Shown here: one piece after another, positions 36,263 through 48,168 of the stretch
Numbering within the stretch: the stretch's first letter is position 1
How the letters are laid out: every line of letters begins with the position of its first letter
Origin: Iris pallida
Lineage: Eukaryota; Streptophyta; Magnoliopsida; Asparagales; Iridaceae
Reading direction: 5' to 3'
Assembly: GCA_029216955.1 (NCBI GenBank)
Contig: JANAVB010002199.1
Location: 18,467,053-18,531,052 of the forward strand
DNA length: 64,000 nucleotides
Program-made: the position numbers and the translations under genes
The notes under the pieces: generated by a model
Database searches by the model: none
Told to the model about the DNA's origin: nothing
The model's input: only the letters and a program-made list of their open reading frames with translations

Positions 36263-36739
36263 TCATTATAGTGAGCCCTAGGTTCATCCCATTAATTTGC
36301 GATCTCTGCTGAAAATGATGATGATGATGATGATGATGATGAGCAATTATCGAAGTTCGACTGAAGAAAAGCACAGTGAACTACGAACGATCTTTGCAAT
36401 CTCTGCTGAAGATGAGGCAATGGAATTCAGATCTCTCGTGAAAAAGACGAAGAAGACGAAAATCGCAATCAAAATCTGAGTTTGTGAAAATACATATATA
36501 TGACCAAATTTGCGCGAAAGGGTAGCTATGGTATTATCAAAATGACAATTTTGTAAATACAGAACATCTAAAGAAAATTTTGTAAATATTTAACGTGAAA
36601 ATGTATAATGTTGGATATTTCATAAAACTTACCCTGCAGGTGGATTTTTCATAAACATCCACCCCGAAAGTGGGTATCTCAACAATTTCCAAAAAGAAAA
36701 CACTCTACATAAGTTGGTACATATTGCTTGAGCTTTAGG

Positions 36740-37739
36740 GTCTACTTGACAATTATCGGGGTAGCGGTTATGAGGTGTTTTTAGAGTACCGGTAGGGGTG
36801 TAAAACGGACAAAGTAGTCCGTTATCCGTACGTGTCCGGCTCGATAAATGGTTCGACCGTGGAACGTCCGATTCATTGGCGAACAAAACTTGGACATTTT
36901 TTTTTGTCCGATTAAAAATCGGACCCGGACACGTTCATATCCATGTCCGGTCCGAATTCGTCCGCGAACAGTTCGATAGTGGAGACTTATTTTAGTTTTG
37001 TATCAATTATGTCATAATATTTTGGTTTTGCATCAAAATTTTGTTGTCCCGTCTTGATTTTTGTTATTCTTTTACTATTGTTTGTTGTATTCTATAACTT
37101 TCAATTGTATTTTCTTTCAACTAGATTTTTTGAACCAACTATTAAGCTATCTTGATAAAATAATAACTTTTGGTAATATATTTAATTTGTCCGCGGACCG
37201 TCCGATTGAATTAACAAACAGTGGTTGTCCGTGTTCGTCCGGTCCGAACTTGAACAATGAACTGTCCACGTCCGTCCGTCCGAACTCATTTTCATTAACG
37301 GACCGAACACGGACAGTGGACTGTCCGTGTCCGTCCGGTCCGTTTACACCCCTAAGTACCGGTTATGAGCGGTTATGAGGGGTCCGGTTTTGGATGGTTT
37401 TTAAGTAGCAGCTTTTAAACCAGTCCAATCCATGCTTGGTAATTCACTAACGAGCGGTTCTGAAAATTTTTTACACGAATAAATTAAATAGGAAAGGGTA
37501 TCGGTAGTTATAATTATATCTATTTTTGTGAGGATATAAATGGAATAAAAAATAGAACCGCTCAAAACCCGTCGATTTGGGGTGTTTATAAAGCCACCCA
37601 AAAATACATTACACCGGTTTTGGAAAAAAATTTAGCCGACGAAAACCAGTGCCTCAAAAAAATTAACAAGCAGGGGTTTTCATAAACGGTCGGTTCAAAA
37701 ACACCCCAAAACCGGTGAAAACACCATTACCAAGCAGAC
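36740..37739. mobile_element. MITE-like element interrupted by a small hAT element
   Basis: Left end GTCTACTTGACAAT and right end in reverse complement GTCTGCTTGGTAAT, with GGTT..G.GGTGTTTTT further in. The left flank GCTTTAGG and right flank GCTT (then a second MITE, then TTAG) suggest an 8-bp duplication split by the second insertion. Removing the hAT insertion leaves about 430 bp. Confidence 0.6.
36793..37354. mobile_element. Non-autonomous hAT element (562 bp)
   Basis: Perfect 8-bp duplication AGTACCGG (36785-36792 and 37355-37362). TIRs TAGGGGTGTAAAACGGAC and, in reverse complement, TAGGGGTGTAAACGGACC. Both ends are filled with GTCCG/CGGAC subterminal repeats. No coding capacity. Confidence 0.9.
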
Positions 37740-37743
37740 GCTT

Positions 37744-38054
37744 GGCCTCGTTTGGTTCGCGGAATGGAAGGGAAAGGAAATCAATTCCTTGTCATTTCCT
37801 TTCCTTTGGGAAACTTTAATTCCTATTGATTTTCCTTTCCAATGTTTGGCAATGTCAAGAAATTTGGAAAGGAAAGTGAATACTTCAATGTGGGAAAGTG
37901 ATTCCTTCCTTGGATGGATGGAATCACTTTCCTCCCTAATTTTTCTTCCATTGGAAATCACTTTCCTTTCCTGCTCAATTCTTTGGGCACCCAAACATAG
38001 AAAAATAATCACTTTCCTTTTCCAACCGGGAGATTCCGCAAACCAAACCAGGCC
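37744..38054. mobile_element. MITE (311 bp) directly upstream of UGT C
   Basis: TIRs of about 22 bp: GGCCTCGTTTGGTTCGCGGA on the left and, in reverse complement, GGCCTGGTTTGGTTTGCGGA on the right. The interior contains repeated GGAAAG/CTTTCC units. The TIR type resembles PIF/Harbinger (Tourist-like) MITEs, but the target duplication (CTT vs TTA) is not clean. It ends 50 bp before the UGT C start codon and replaces the upstream region found in units A, B and D. Confidence 0.75.
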
Positions 38055-38104
38055 TTAGTGATCGAGTGGGGAAGGAGGAAAAGAGAAGAAGTAAAGAAAA
38101 AAAA

Positions 38105-39514
38105 ATGGAGCAAGTGATGATAGTCATGGTGCCGTTCGCTGCGCAAGGGCATCTCAACCAGCTCCTCCACTTCGCCATCAACCTCTCCTCCACCTACGCC
38201 GACCTCCCCGTCCACTACGCCTGCTCCGCCTCCTACATCCGTCAGGCCAAGTCGCGGATCCAAGGACGCGACCCGGTCTCCCTCGACAGCATCCAGTTCC
38301 ACGAGCTCCCCCTCCCTCCCTTCCCCTCCCCACCACCCGACCCCGCCGCCAACTTCCCCAACCACCTCGTCCCCTCCTTCGAGGCCGCGATGGAGCTCAG
38401 GGCCCCGCTGGCCGCTCTGTTCCTCTCCCTCTCCGCCGGGTGCCGCCGCCTAATAGTCGTCTACGACCCCATGATGTCCTTCGTCAGCTCGGACGTCGCC
38501 TCCTTGCCCAACGCCGAGAGCTACCGCTTCCAGTGCGCCCCCTCCTACAACGAGCTCCACTACCACTGCTGCCAGCAGCCTGACTACGACGCTAGCAGGC
38601 TGAGGCGGGAGGTTCTCGACGTCATCCTCGACCCCTTCGAGGGGTGCTTCAGTCCCGAAATCATGGACTTCGTGGCACGGAACTACCGCGACAGCGCTGC
38701 GGAGGCCGGCACCTTGTTCAACAGCTGCCGGCCGATCGAGGGCGAGTTCCTCGACCTAATTAGCGGAGTCCCGCGGTATCGCGGGAAGAAGGTGTTCGCG
38801 GTCGGGCCGCTCAATCCGCTGGCCATCGAGAGGGGACTGTCGTCGCATAAGTGCTTGGAGTGGCTGGACGAGCAGCCTCCGGCTTCGGTCCTCTACGTGT
38901 CGTTCGGGTCCACCTCCACGATGTCGGACGAGCAGATCGAGAGGCTGGCGACGGGGCTGGAGCGCAGCGGGCAGCGATTCATCTGGGTGCTGAGGGATGC
39001 TGATCTCGGTGACATCTTTGCGGCCGACGGCGACGGCGACAGTGGAATCGGGCGGAGAGAGCTGCCGGCCGGGTTCGAAGAGAGGGTGGAAGGGAGGGGG
39101 ATGGTGGTGAGGGGGTGGGCGCCGCAGCTTCCGATCCTAGCCCACCCTTCCACGGGAGGGTTCATGAGCCACTGCGGGTGGAACTCGTGCATGGAGAGCC
39201 TCAGCATGGGCGTGCCGATCGTAGCCGGGCCCGTGCACTCGGACCAGCCGAGGAACGCGGTGATGGTGACCGAGTACTTGAGGACGGGGGTCGCGGTGCG
39301 GGAGTGGGCTCGGCACAGGGATCCGGTGTCGTCGGAGGCGATCGAGAAGGCGATCGGGAAGGTGATGATGGTGCAGTGCTGCGAGGAGGAGGGGAAGGAG
39401 ATGAGGAAGAGAGCTCGGCTGCTGGGAGAAGCCATACGCCTCTCCGTGGCAGAGGGTGGCTCTTCCAGAGCTGATATGGATTCATTCGTTCAGCACATTA
39501 CCAGAGATGCATGA
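38105..39514 (+). CDS. UGT C: zeatin O-glucosyltransferase-like UDP-glycosyltransferase, intact
   Basis: A 469-residue, intronless family 1 UGT, the usual length for the UGT93/ZOG group; ATG 38105 aligns with all paralogues, while in-frame upstream codons lack an ATG. The N-terminal acceptor domain has catalytic His16 (QGHLNQ) and partner Asp121 (VVYDPMMSF). The C-terminal UDP-sugar domain has the PSPG box at residues 338-381 (WAPQLPILAH...HCGWNS...HSDQ), whose last Gln favours UDP-glucose. Family members glycosylate cytokinins (zeatin O-side chain) or other hydroxyls in the cytosol; the substrate here is not known. Odd: PSPG position 38 is Gly375 (GGG) where UGT B and most plant UGTs have Trp (TGG). 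It is the only intact UGT in the window. Its near promoter is a MITE. Confidence 0.92.
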   Translation: MEQVMIVMVPFAAQGHLNQLLHFAINLSSTYADLPVHYACSASYIRQAKSRIQGRDPVSLDSIQFHELPLPPFPSPPPDPAANFPNHLVPSFEAAMELRAPLAALFLSLSAGCRRLIVVYDPMMSFVSSDVASLPNAESYRFQCAPSYNELHYHCCQQPDYDASRLRREVLDVILDPFEGCFSPEIMDFVARNYRDSAAEAGTLFNSCRPIEGEFLDLISGVPRYRGKKVFAVGPLNPLAIERGLSSHKCLEWLDEQPPASVLYVSFGSTSTMSDEQIERLATGLERSGQRFIWVLRDADLGDIFAADGDGDSGIGRRELPAGFEERVEGRGMVVRGWAPQLPILAHPSTGGFMSHCGWNSCMESLSMGVPIVAGPVHSDQPRNAVMVTEYLRTGVAVREWARHRDPVSSEAIEKAIGKVMMVQCCEEEGKEMRKRARLLGEAIRLSVAEGGSSRADMDSFVQHITRDA

Positions 39515-40095
39515 TTGAGTTTTAATCTTTCTTTGAAACTCTTTGTTCTTGATCGTGTTTGGACAATGTTGCACTTGACAAAGTTTTGTTCTCAATCAAG
39601 TTAGTCACTTGTTCCCTAATATATTTTGATCAACGACTCTATGGACTGTTTTGGTACACTCTTTGTTGATTTAAATTACAGTTATTCAAAGGAAAAGAAA
39701 GAGCATAGAATCGATTTGCTTTCCTTTCCATGAACCAAGATATCCAATGTTATTGGAGGCCTCTTTCTTTTTCTTTTTTTCCCCTAACCATTAGCAATCA
39801 AATCCAAACACTCTGGACTTGCAGCCCAATAGCACAAGGTATGTATTGGGTCGGGTCTGCCCCGAACAAATTCAGACAACATAGGTCCGATCCAACCCAC
39901 ATCTATACTGAATTCAGATTGTGTTTGCTTCCCAAGAACCGACCGGCACCCCAATCGATCTGAATCAAACTTACCCCATAAACACTCGATGTAACTTGGT
40001 TTCCTCTGCGATACACTCCAATCGCGAAAGCTAATGGACAATTTAGTGTCAAACAAGCTTGAAACCTAATTTGGCCTGAAACGAAACGGGTACCA
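39515..40095. other. UGT C 3' flank
   Basis: The first 200 bp are the 3'-UTR-like sequence shared with 23090-23265. Beyond that I see nothing. Confidence 0.6.
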
Positions 40096-40189
40096 AAATA
40101 GTTACAAAAAATTTCGTACATGGTAAAGAAACTTTTCGAAATTGTAAAAAATGAAGAATTTGGTGTTTTGCGGAGAGGGGGAGGATACG

Positions 40190-40480
40190 CCAAGTCACTT
40201 GGCGTGAGTGACCGAGGGTGGCTGCTACGTGGAGGGGGGTGAAGGGGGAGCCAAGTTAATTACTTGGGGTGGGGTGGGGGCCACGACAAGTAAATTGGCG
40301 TGTGGGGAGCCAAGTCAACCAGCCCCTCTATTGGCATTTTAGACAGACTTAGGAACGTCAAGTTTATTGGCGTGTCACATTTGTCAGACAGAGGATAGAG
40401 GACAGAGAACGTGCGTTTTCGCTAGGAAAAGCACCACCCCTGGTATTGTTCTCGTATGAGGTGCCAATTGACTTGGCGTT
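40190..40480. repeat. Left palindromic-motif array of MULE 3
   Basis: Five or six full or degenerate copies of ACGCCAAGTNACTTGGCGT, itself an inverted repeat (for example at 40191-40209, 40240, 40464). Confidence 0.75.
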
Positions 40481-42315
40481 GTCACGCCCCGAGTCGACAA
40501 ACCGTTCGTCCCCGGTGTTACTTTGCCGATTCGATCGTCCTCGCTAAGGCGTGATGCCACACGAGCCTGGAGTTGCGCTCGTGCAAGGCAAGATGACAAG
40601 TTCTCAAATGGTTATCTTTTCATTTTGATATTAATACGCAAAGTCGAAACTTCACAAATCACATCAGAATATAAGACGCAGTATAGGAAAATATAAATGC
40701 TTTTCATTCATAGCTTGCAACGAAGTGCAAGTCGTAATTACATTGGATGCCGTTGCGGCTACATTGATTGAAAACATAAGGAAATACATTCGACAAGTTG
40801 CCTGAACTAACGCTTGCCGTCCCATACATTCGCCCCTTTATACAAAGCCGTCGACTTGAATTGGCTTCAAAATACTTCAGCATAGGAAGAGCTTCAAAAC
40901 GCCTCTCCGTACTTCAGCTCCAGTTTAGTTGAGCGCGCCCGTCGCACCTGGGGAAATTGGGAGAATGGGATTAGCACACTTGCTAAGTGGACGAGACGAA
41001 CCCACTCGTCTAAACCGACTCTGATTGTTAGGGTAGGCATGCTTTAGAGTTGTCTTTCTATTAGAACTAAATGAATTCAGTTCATATTCGATAGCCATCT
41101 TTGCGTAATAAAGCATACAGTGAACCATAGTAGTTTATCATATTTCTTACCACGGTCGTGCTCGTCCCTGCATAAAAATAGAGATAATATTTACACCTGC
41201 ATAAGACAATAGGTGAGCATGCTACTATCTTATATGCGGTCATTAATGTTACACATCACGTGGGACTATCTCAACGGCATTTCGGTCCGCTCAGTCTAGG
41301 TTGCAAGCCTGACTGACGGTCCCGCAATGCATCAGTGCCGAAGCACGATTATTCATTCCCCCTAGGTCGAGTCGATTCCGATGCCCCGGATATCGATTCG
41401 AGAAAAATATCAACTTGTGCACAAGCTGTCCATGACCATGCCAATGCGTGAACAGTTTATATATGCAACCAGTTTTGTATAGCGCGGACAGTATTGAACG
41501 ACATTATCATTTCCTCCAACTCATTCAACGTTTCATTTTCCCCAAGCCGTACTCCGATTTAGCGTCCCGTAGGCACCAAATTGTCCGAGGCATCATAACC
41601 CACGATCGACGTTTCATAATATTTTGCAGCACGTAAAATAGTCTATCTTTTTACTAGAACCTTAAACTTTCTGGTTTATGTGATAGACTTGTATTTTCAG
41701 AGTGAATTTCTCTAAATCGATACGTTTTCCCGAGTTCTTGGACTTAGTGGATTGGCATGCAATTAACTTGGCATCGATCGATTTGAATGAATTCGAATCG
41801 AGGAATAAGTTTGCGGGACAGAGTAGAAAAGAAGGGGCCGAATCACCCACCGATTACTTTGCTTCGTGCCGGTCGTCCAAGCGCTACGCAACGTCAATCC
41901 TTAGTTACGCGAGCTCCTGCAATGGCACCAACGCTTTGTTAGAATTCCTTCTTTTCCCCTTGCATCGAAATTGTAATTGCATCCATGAAAACGACGCGAA
42001 AGCACTTCATCAAGCCCAGCGGCAAAACTCCAAGAAAACCATACAGCGGTCCGGTCCCGTCGAAGGGACTCTTATAGAGAGCTCACTCGGCGAGACGCAG
42101 CCCGCTGCATCTAGGACTTATTCCAACAGAAGTCGTTCCATTAGTTGGATCGATTCTCGTAACTTCCGTCCAAATCGATTTGAATCGATGCCGCAAGGCG
42201 TTAACGTTTACCAAGCTTAGCGATCGAGTCAGATGGCCATCTAAGTTCCCGGCCGATCTGACTCGGCGCTAGCATATTATGAAGTTCCGTCGCCTATCGA
42301 AAGCGGGGCGCTACA
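40480..42315 (-). repeat. Solo LTR (1,836 bp), Tekay/Del-like
   Basis: Target duplication GGCGT at 40475-40479 and 42316-42320. Plus-strand ends TGTCACGCCCCGA and GGGGCGCTACA match the ends of the Tekay/Del LTRs at 12087 and 18477, and the sequence GGCGTGATGCC...TGCAAGGCA near the left end is related. No internal domain. Confidence 0.85.
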
Positions 42316-42500
42316 GGCGTTGTGCTTTTCATTTAAAAAAAAAGACTAGAAGCCAATAGAGTTGGCATTCTCCATAACCTCAAGATCAGGGGCTTGGCAG
42401 AGAAGGTGCATAGGGCTTACAAGGAAGTGCCTATTAATGTCAAGATTCGTAGAAGAATCTATTAATCTGGTACAGAAGATCCTTAATGTACGTATAATGC

Positions 42501-42503
<3 letters not shown>

Positions 42504-42554
<51 letters not shown>
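42504..42554. repeat. (TA)n microsatellite
   Basis: About 25 TA units inside MULE 3. Confidence 0.9.
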
Positions 42555-42558
<4 letters not shown>

Positions 42559-43103
42559 CTTATATGTTCTTTATATATATTCACATGCATAACTTGTATT
42601 AGCTTCAGTATGGACTGAAATGAAGGTTGGTGACAGCAAAACTGTGAATCAATGAGATACAGAGCAAAATTGAGGAGCTATCATATAGTTAGACCACAAT
42701 TAACTCATTGCACCATTATCCCTAATGATATGATAATAAGAATATCAATGCCAAGTATATTGACGTGCAGTCTATTGGCCCACAACGTCAAGTCTATTGG
42801 CGTTGCCGTGCCAACTGGGCAGGACGGCCCGGAACATTTTAATGTCCAGGACGAAATTCATGAACTAGGCTGTGAGATAGTAAGTAGCTTGTGACTCGGA
42901 CAGAAGATAAAATTGACAAGGTTACCTCACATCTAGCATATTTTATGGAACATCCAAAGTTGAGAAGGTCACAAAACTAGTGTGCTGTTTGAAGTAGACC
43001 CAGGCTCACAAAACTAGTTGTGCTGTTTGACATACACCGATACACGAGTTCTCTCATTTGGCTAATTATACATATGACTACACTTTTTATTTTTTATTTT
43101 TAT

Positions 43104-43107
<4 letters not shown>

Positions 43108-43167
<60 letters not shown>
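43108..43167. repeat. (CT)n microsatellite
   Basis: About 30 CT units, flanked by two copies of CATTTGGCTAAT / CATATGACTACA sequence at 43050 and 43168. Confidence 0.9.
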
Positions 43168-43171
<4 letters not shown>

Positions 43172-43639
43172 GGCTAATACATATGACTACATAATAGCTA
43201 TAAGCTATTTTCGGTCTATGTTCAAGTAATATATACTAAAAAGAATAGTAATTCATGGACATCCCACATCAATTGGATGAAACTGACGAAGAAGGTCATA
43301 TCTCAGGCAAACTTATCTACCTTGAGGTGCTTCTTAAATTGGCAGTACAACTTTTACTTTACTTTCGTCACATATTTACTATGTAAGTTAGTTCTGACGT
43401 CTCAACATTTGCACAATCTCATAAAAATAAAAGTAAATGTCAGGTTCACATTGATATCTCTATCACATATTTTCTTTGTCTTCGGATAAGGTTTAAGCAG
43501 AGGCCAAAAATAGTTCTGCCAGCTTGTCCATCGCATGGCCTTCTTCTCGTAGTCTGACATCACCGAATCCCTGTGAAGGGGTCTTGACGGAGAAATTAAA
43601 AAAAAAATCAGGAATTTGTGGTTCAATTATAAGAAGGAA

Positions 43640-43756
43640 AAAAAAAAGAATTAAGAGAATTAAAATGAAGAATTTCAAATAAAAACCTACCATTGGTCCA
43701 AGAATGAAGAGAATTAAAATGAAGAATTTTAAATAAAAACCTACCATTGGTCATCT
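43640..43756. repeat. Tandem duplication of about 50 bp
   Basis: AGAATTAAAATGAAGAATTT...AAAACCTACCATTGGTC occurs twice in a row. Confidence 0.8.
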
Positions 43757-44087
43757 GGATTCTAGACTCAAGCTAGGGAATAATTTTGTTTCTCTGTAGA
43801 AGAGGAAAAGGGACGGGATTGGGAAGACAGCTTTTTTTTCTGAATTTAAAGAGTCAGACGGTTGTCCCAATTTTCATGCAACTGCACGATATGCTACTCG
43901 CTGGAATGTTCTCTCTTCAGGCTCTTGAGCTTTGAAGAAGAAAACAAAGTAATAATGTTTTATATTTATAACTATGAATTAGTAACTTTTCAAAAAAATG
44001 ATGCCCCTTGGGTTTGGGGGCCCCGGGCCCAAATCCTGTATGCCCCTCCCTTGGGCCGCCCCTACAACTGAGTTTGCACCCCCTATG

Positions 44088-44312
44088 TCCGCGCCAACTG
44101 AGTTGGCGGGCCCCACTTCGGTGGCAGCAGCTTCTTGGCCATGCCAAGTGACCTGGCGTACCCCTCTCCCCACGCCAAGTTACTTGTCGTGGCCTCCACC
44201 CCACGCCAAGTAACTTGGCGTCCCCCTTCCCTCCCTCCATGTAGCAGCCACCCTCTGTCACCCACGCCAAGTGACTTAACGTGTCCCACCCCCACGCCAA
44301 GTCACTTGGCTC
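44088..44312. repeat. Right palindromic-motif array of MULE 3
   Basis: Six copies of the ACGCCAAGTNACTTGGCGT motif, two nearly perfect (44202-44220, 44293-44309), in the opposite TIR to 40190-40480. Confidence 0.78.
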
Positions 44313-44406
44313 GTCCTCCTCCTTCTCTCAAATACACCAAATTTCTTCCTTTCTTTATAATTTCGAAAAACTTCTTTATTTTGTACGAAATTTTCTCAAA
44401 TAGTTA

Positions 44407-44740
44407 GGGATGAGAATGCCATTCCTAACCTAAACTCCTCTTCGTGCTAAATCTCTCCATGGTTTTAACCCACTATAAATACTGTTGTTACGAAAACGGA
44501 AATGTGAACCAGTACCAAAATAAATTTTGGGATGAGAATGCCATAATCTAAACTCCTCTTTATTTTAGAAGGTGCCAAATCTCTCAATGGTTTTAACTCA
44601 CTGTAAATATTGCAGTGATGTCATATTGAATTGAAACTGAAAGTGTCCCATTTACTTAAGCCATTTGTTACATCAATAACAAAGTCAGATTGTAAAACTT
44701 CCACTTCCACTTCCCAAGTCATGGCTTCCACCGACTTTTC
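44407..44740. repeat. Diverged tandem duplication
   Basis: GATGAGAATGCCAT...CTAAACTCCTCTT...AAATCTCTC.ATGGTTTTAAC occurs at 44410 and again at about 44532. No gene. Confidence 0.7.
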
Positions 44741-44741
44741 T

Positions 44742-45147
44742 TGAAGGAAAAATGAGGAAGTTATGTTAGCGAAATCTAAAATTGAGAATTCTTACAAGTA
44801 AAAAGCTAGAGATTTAACTTGCTTACATAATATTATTTGTTTTACATTATGGGTTATGTTACTTAAAATGCATGCATTTGCTCTGACCACAGCTGGTCCA
44901 TGGTCACTTGGTGGCTTCCCATAATCTTATTGACCTTCAGCCCGAATTTTAAAGAGGTGGAATTCGATGCTAACAGAGAGCCAATGGTTGATTGTTACGT
45001 CGGCTTGCGGCCATAGACCGTGTTCTAATGGAAGAAAGATAGAAATTTGTATAGAAAGAAAGAGAGGGAGCGAGAGTGATTAGCCCCAAATTCTTCATTC
45101 ATGCATGAAGAAATTTGGAACTTAGGGTTCTCCAGATAACATTAGTT

Positions 45148-45221
<74 letters not shown>

Positions 45222-46217
45222 ATTAATTTTGTTATTTCCGAAACATATTTAGATGGAAGAACGATCAGAATTTAGAGAATACTTGCAAATAAATTTGATC
45301 TCCTAATTTTTTCTGAACCGAGTTTCAGTACTTTTCGAGATTACTGCGAACGAGTTCGCTCTAGCAAAGTGCATGGACTGAGTTTTATAATTATGGAGAT
45401 TATAGCAAACAAGTTTACTCTCCAAAATATTTTACAGCCCACCAAGAAGGAGAAGAGGAAGAAATAATAATTAATAAATTATTATTTTTGCTGGGGTGAT
45501 GAAGACCACCGTTACTCAAAGCATAATTCGTCCAATGTGATCTGCTTCCAGGAACCAAGAAGTTCTCAAAAAACTTATGCAACGCTCGTTAGTCAACTTT
45601 TTGTGGCTCGAACGGACTCCCTGTACTCAAAGACCCATATGCTATTCTTTGTGGTGCATCTCACAAAGGAGACCAGGGGACTCATACCAATACGGACTAA
45701 AAATACCAATACTCAAAAATGGAGTTTGATATTTTAGATCATCTCATAATCAGTCTAGCTGAGTGCCAGTTACGTCTAAATTAATCCCTTTTTTCTAAAA
45801 AATACTCTCACAGGACATCCACTTATGCCCTACACATCATGTACATATCTCAACACAAATAAAATATTATATTGAGATACTCACCAATTTGATATAGCCG
45901 ATGTGGGACTATCTTTGGTAGTCTAAACGCAAAAAATCCAACTCATTCGTTTAATATGAATGTGGCCGACACTATGGGGACGTATTACCATTCAGTGGCC
46001 GACACTAAAGGCAAAAACTCTAGCAAAGTTTACTCCTCATTTATGATTTAATATTTCCCATCAGCTTCTTTCGGAATTACAATGGGAACTTTAGGATATT
46101 GAAAATTATAAATGGAATAGTTTAGGACATTGAGCAGCAATTGAGTCTAAAATTGCAAATGAGGAGCATTAAAAAAAAAGTGTACACTCTCTTTATGATG
46201 TTGGTATATAAAATATA
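44742..46217. repeat. UGT unit D upstream segment
   Basis: Homologous to 11857-12086 joined to 19667-20747 (unit B) and to 5404-6489 (unit A). It lacks the LTR element (empty site at 44973-44990) and MULE 1 (empty site near 46171-46180). Contains (AT)n at 45150-45219. No gene. Confidence 0.85.
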
Positions 46218-47213
<996 letters not shown>

Positions 47214-47242
47214 CTTTAGGTGATACATGAGAGAGAGAGAGA

Positions 47243-48168
47243 ATGGAGCAAGTGACGATAGTCATGGTGCCGTTCACTGGACAAGGACACCTCAACCAGC
47301 TCCTCCACTTCGCCATCAACCTCTCCTCCACCTACGTCGACCTCTCCGTGCACTACGCCTGCTCGACCTCCTACATCCGTCAGGCCAAGTCGCGGGTCCA
47401 AGGACGAGACCCGGCCTCCCTCGAGAAAGTCCACTTCCACGAGCTCCCCCTCGTCCCCTTCCCATGCACCCCCTCCCCGACACCGGCTCCAGCTTCCCCA
47501 GCCACCTCCTCCTCGGCCTCGATGCCGCGTTGAGACTGACGAACCCGCTGGCCGCACTGTTCCTCTCCCTCTCCGCCGGGTGCCGCCGCCTAATAGTCGT
47601 CTACGACTTCGCGATGTCCTTCGTCAGCCCGGACGTCGCCTCCTTGCCCAATGCCGATAGCTACCGCTTCCAGGGCGTCCCCTCCCACTTCGACCTCCAC
47701 AGTTTATGCCACCAGCCCGGCTTCGACGCCAGCAAGTTGAGGCGGGAGGTCCTCGACGTCATCCTCGACCCCTTCGAGGGGAGCATCGCCCCCAAAGCCA
47801 TGGACTTCCTGATACGTATCTATCGCGATCACATCGCTGCGGAGGCCGGCACCTTGTTCAACAGCTGCCGGCCGGTCGAAGGCGAGTTCCTCGACCTACT
47901 GAGCGGAGTCCCGCGGTATCGCACGAAGAAGGTGTTCGCGGTCGGGCCGCTCAATCCGCTGGCAATCGAGAGGGGACTGTCGTCGCATAAGTGCTTGGAG
48001 TGGCTGGACGAGCAGCCTCCGGCTTCGGTCCTCTACGTGTCGTTCGGGTCGACCTCCACGATGTCGGATGAGCAGATCGAGAAGCTGGCGACGGGACTGG
48101 AGCGCAGCAGCCAGCGGTTCATCTGGGTGCTGAGGGATGCTGATCTCGGTGACTTCTTTGCTGCCGAC
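47243..48168 (+). pseudogene. UGT D: zeatin O-glucosyltransferase-like, frameshifted and cut by a retrotransposon
   Basis: ATG 47243 (MEQVTIVMVPFTGQGHLNQ). One C is missing from the C run at about 47467 relative to UGT A, so translation ends at the TGA at 47531-47533 after 96 residues. The homologous frame then continues open (GSSFPSHLLLG...VVYDFAMSF...LYVSFGS) to GDFFAAD, where the LTR of the Tat element begins at 48169. The PSPG box is absent. Two independent lesions make it dead. Confidence 0.9.

Larger units (their letters stand above)
40105..44397. mobile_element. Mutator-like element 3 (4.3 kb) containing a solo LTR
   Basis: Perfect 9-bp duplication AAATAGTTA (40096-40104 and 44398-44406). 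TIRs: left CAAAAAATTTCGTACA, right in reverse complement GAGAAAATTTCGTACA; inverted similarity continues for more than 150 bp (TTTTCGAAATT, CCAAGTCACTTGGCG, AGGGTGGCTGCTAC). The interior (without the LTR) is about 2.4 kb and has no recognisable transposase. Short stretches at 42360-42470 (GLAEKVHRAYKEVP) and, minus strand, at about 43490-43620 look exon-like but are unidentified. Confidence 0.85.
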
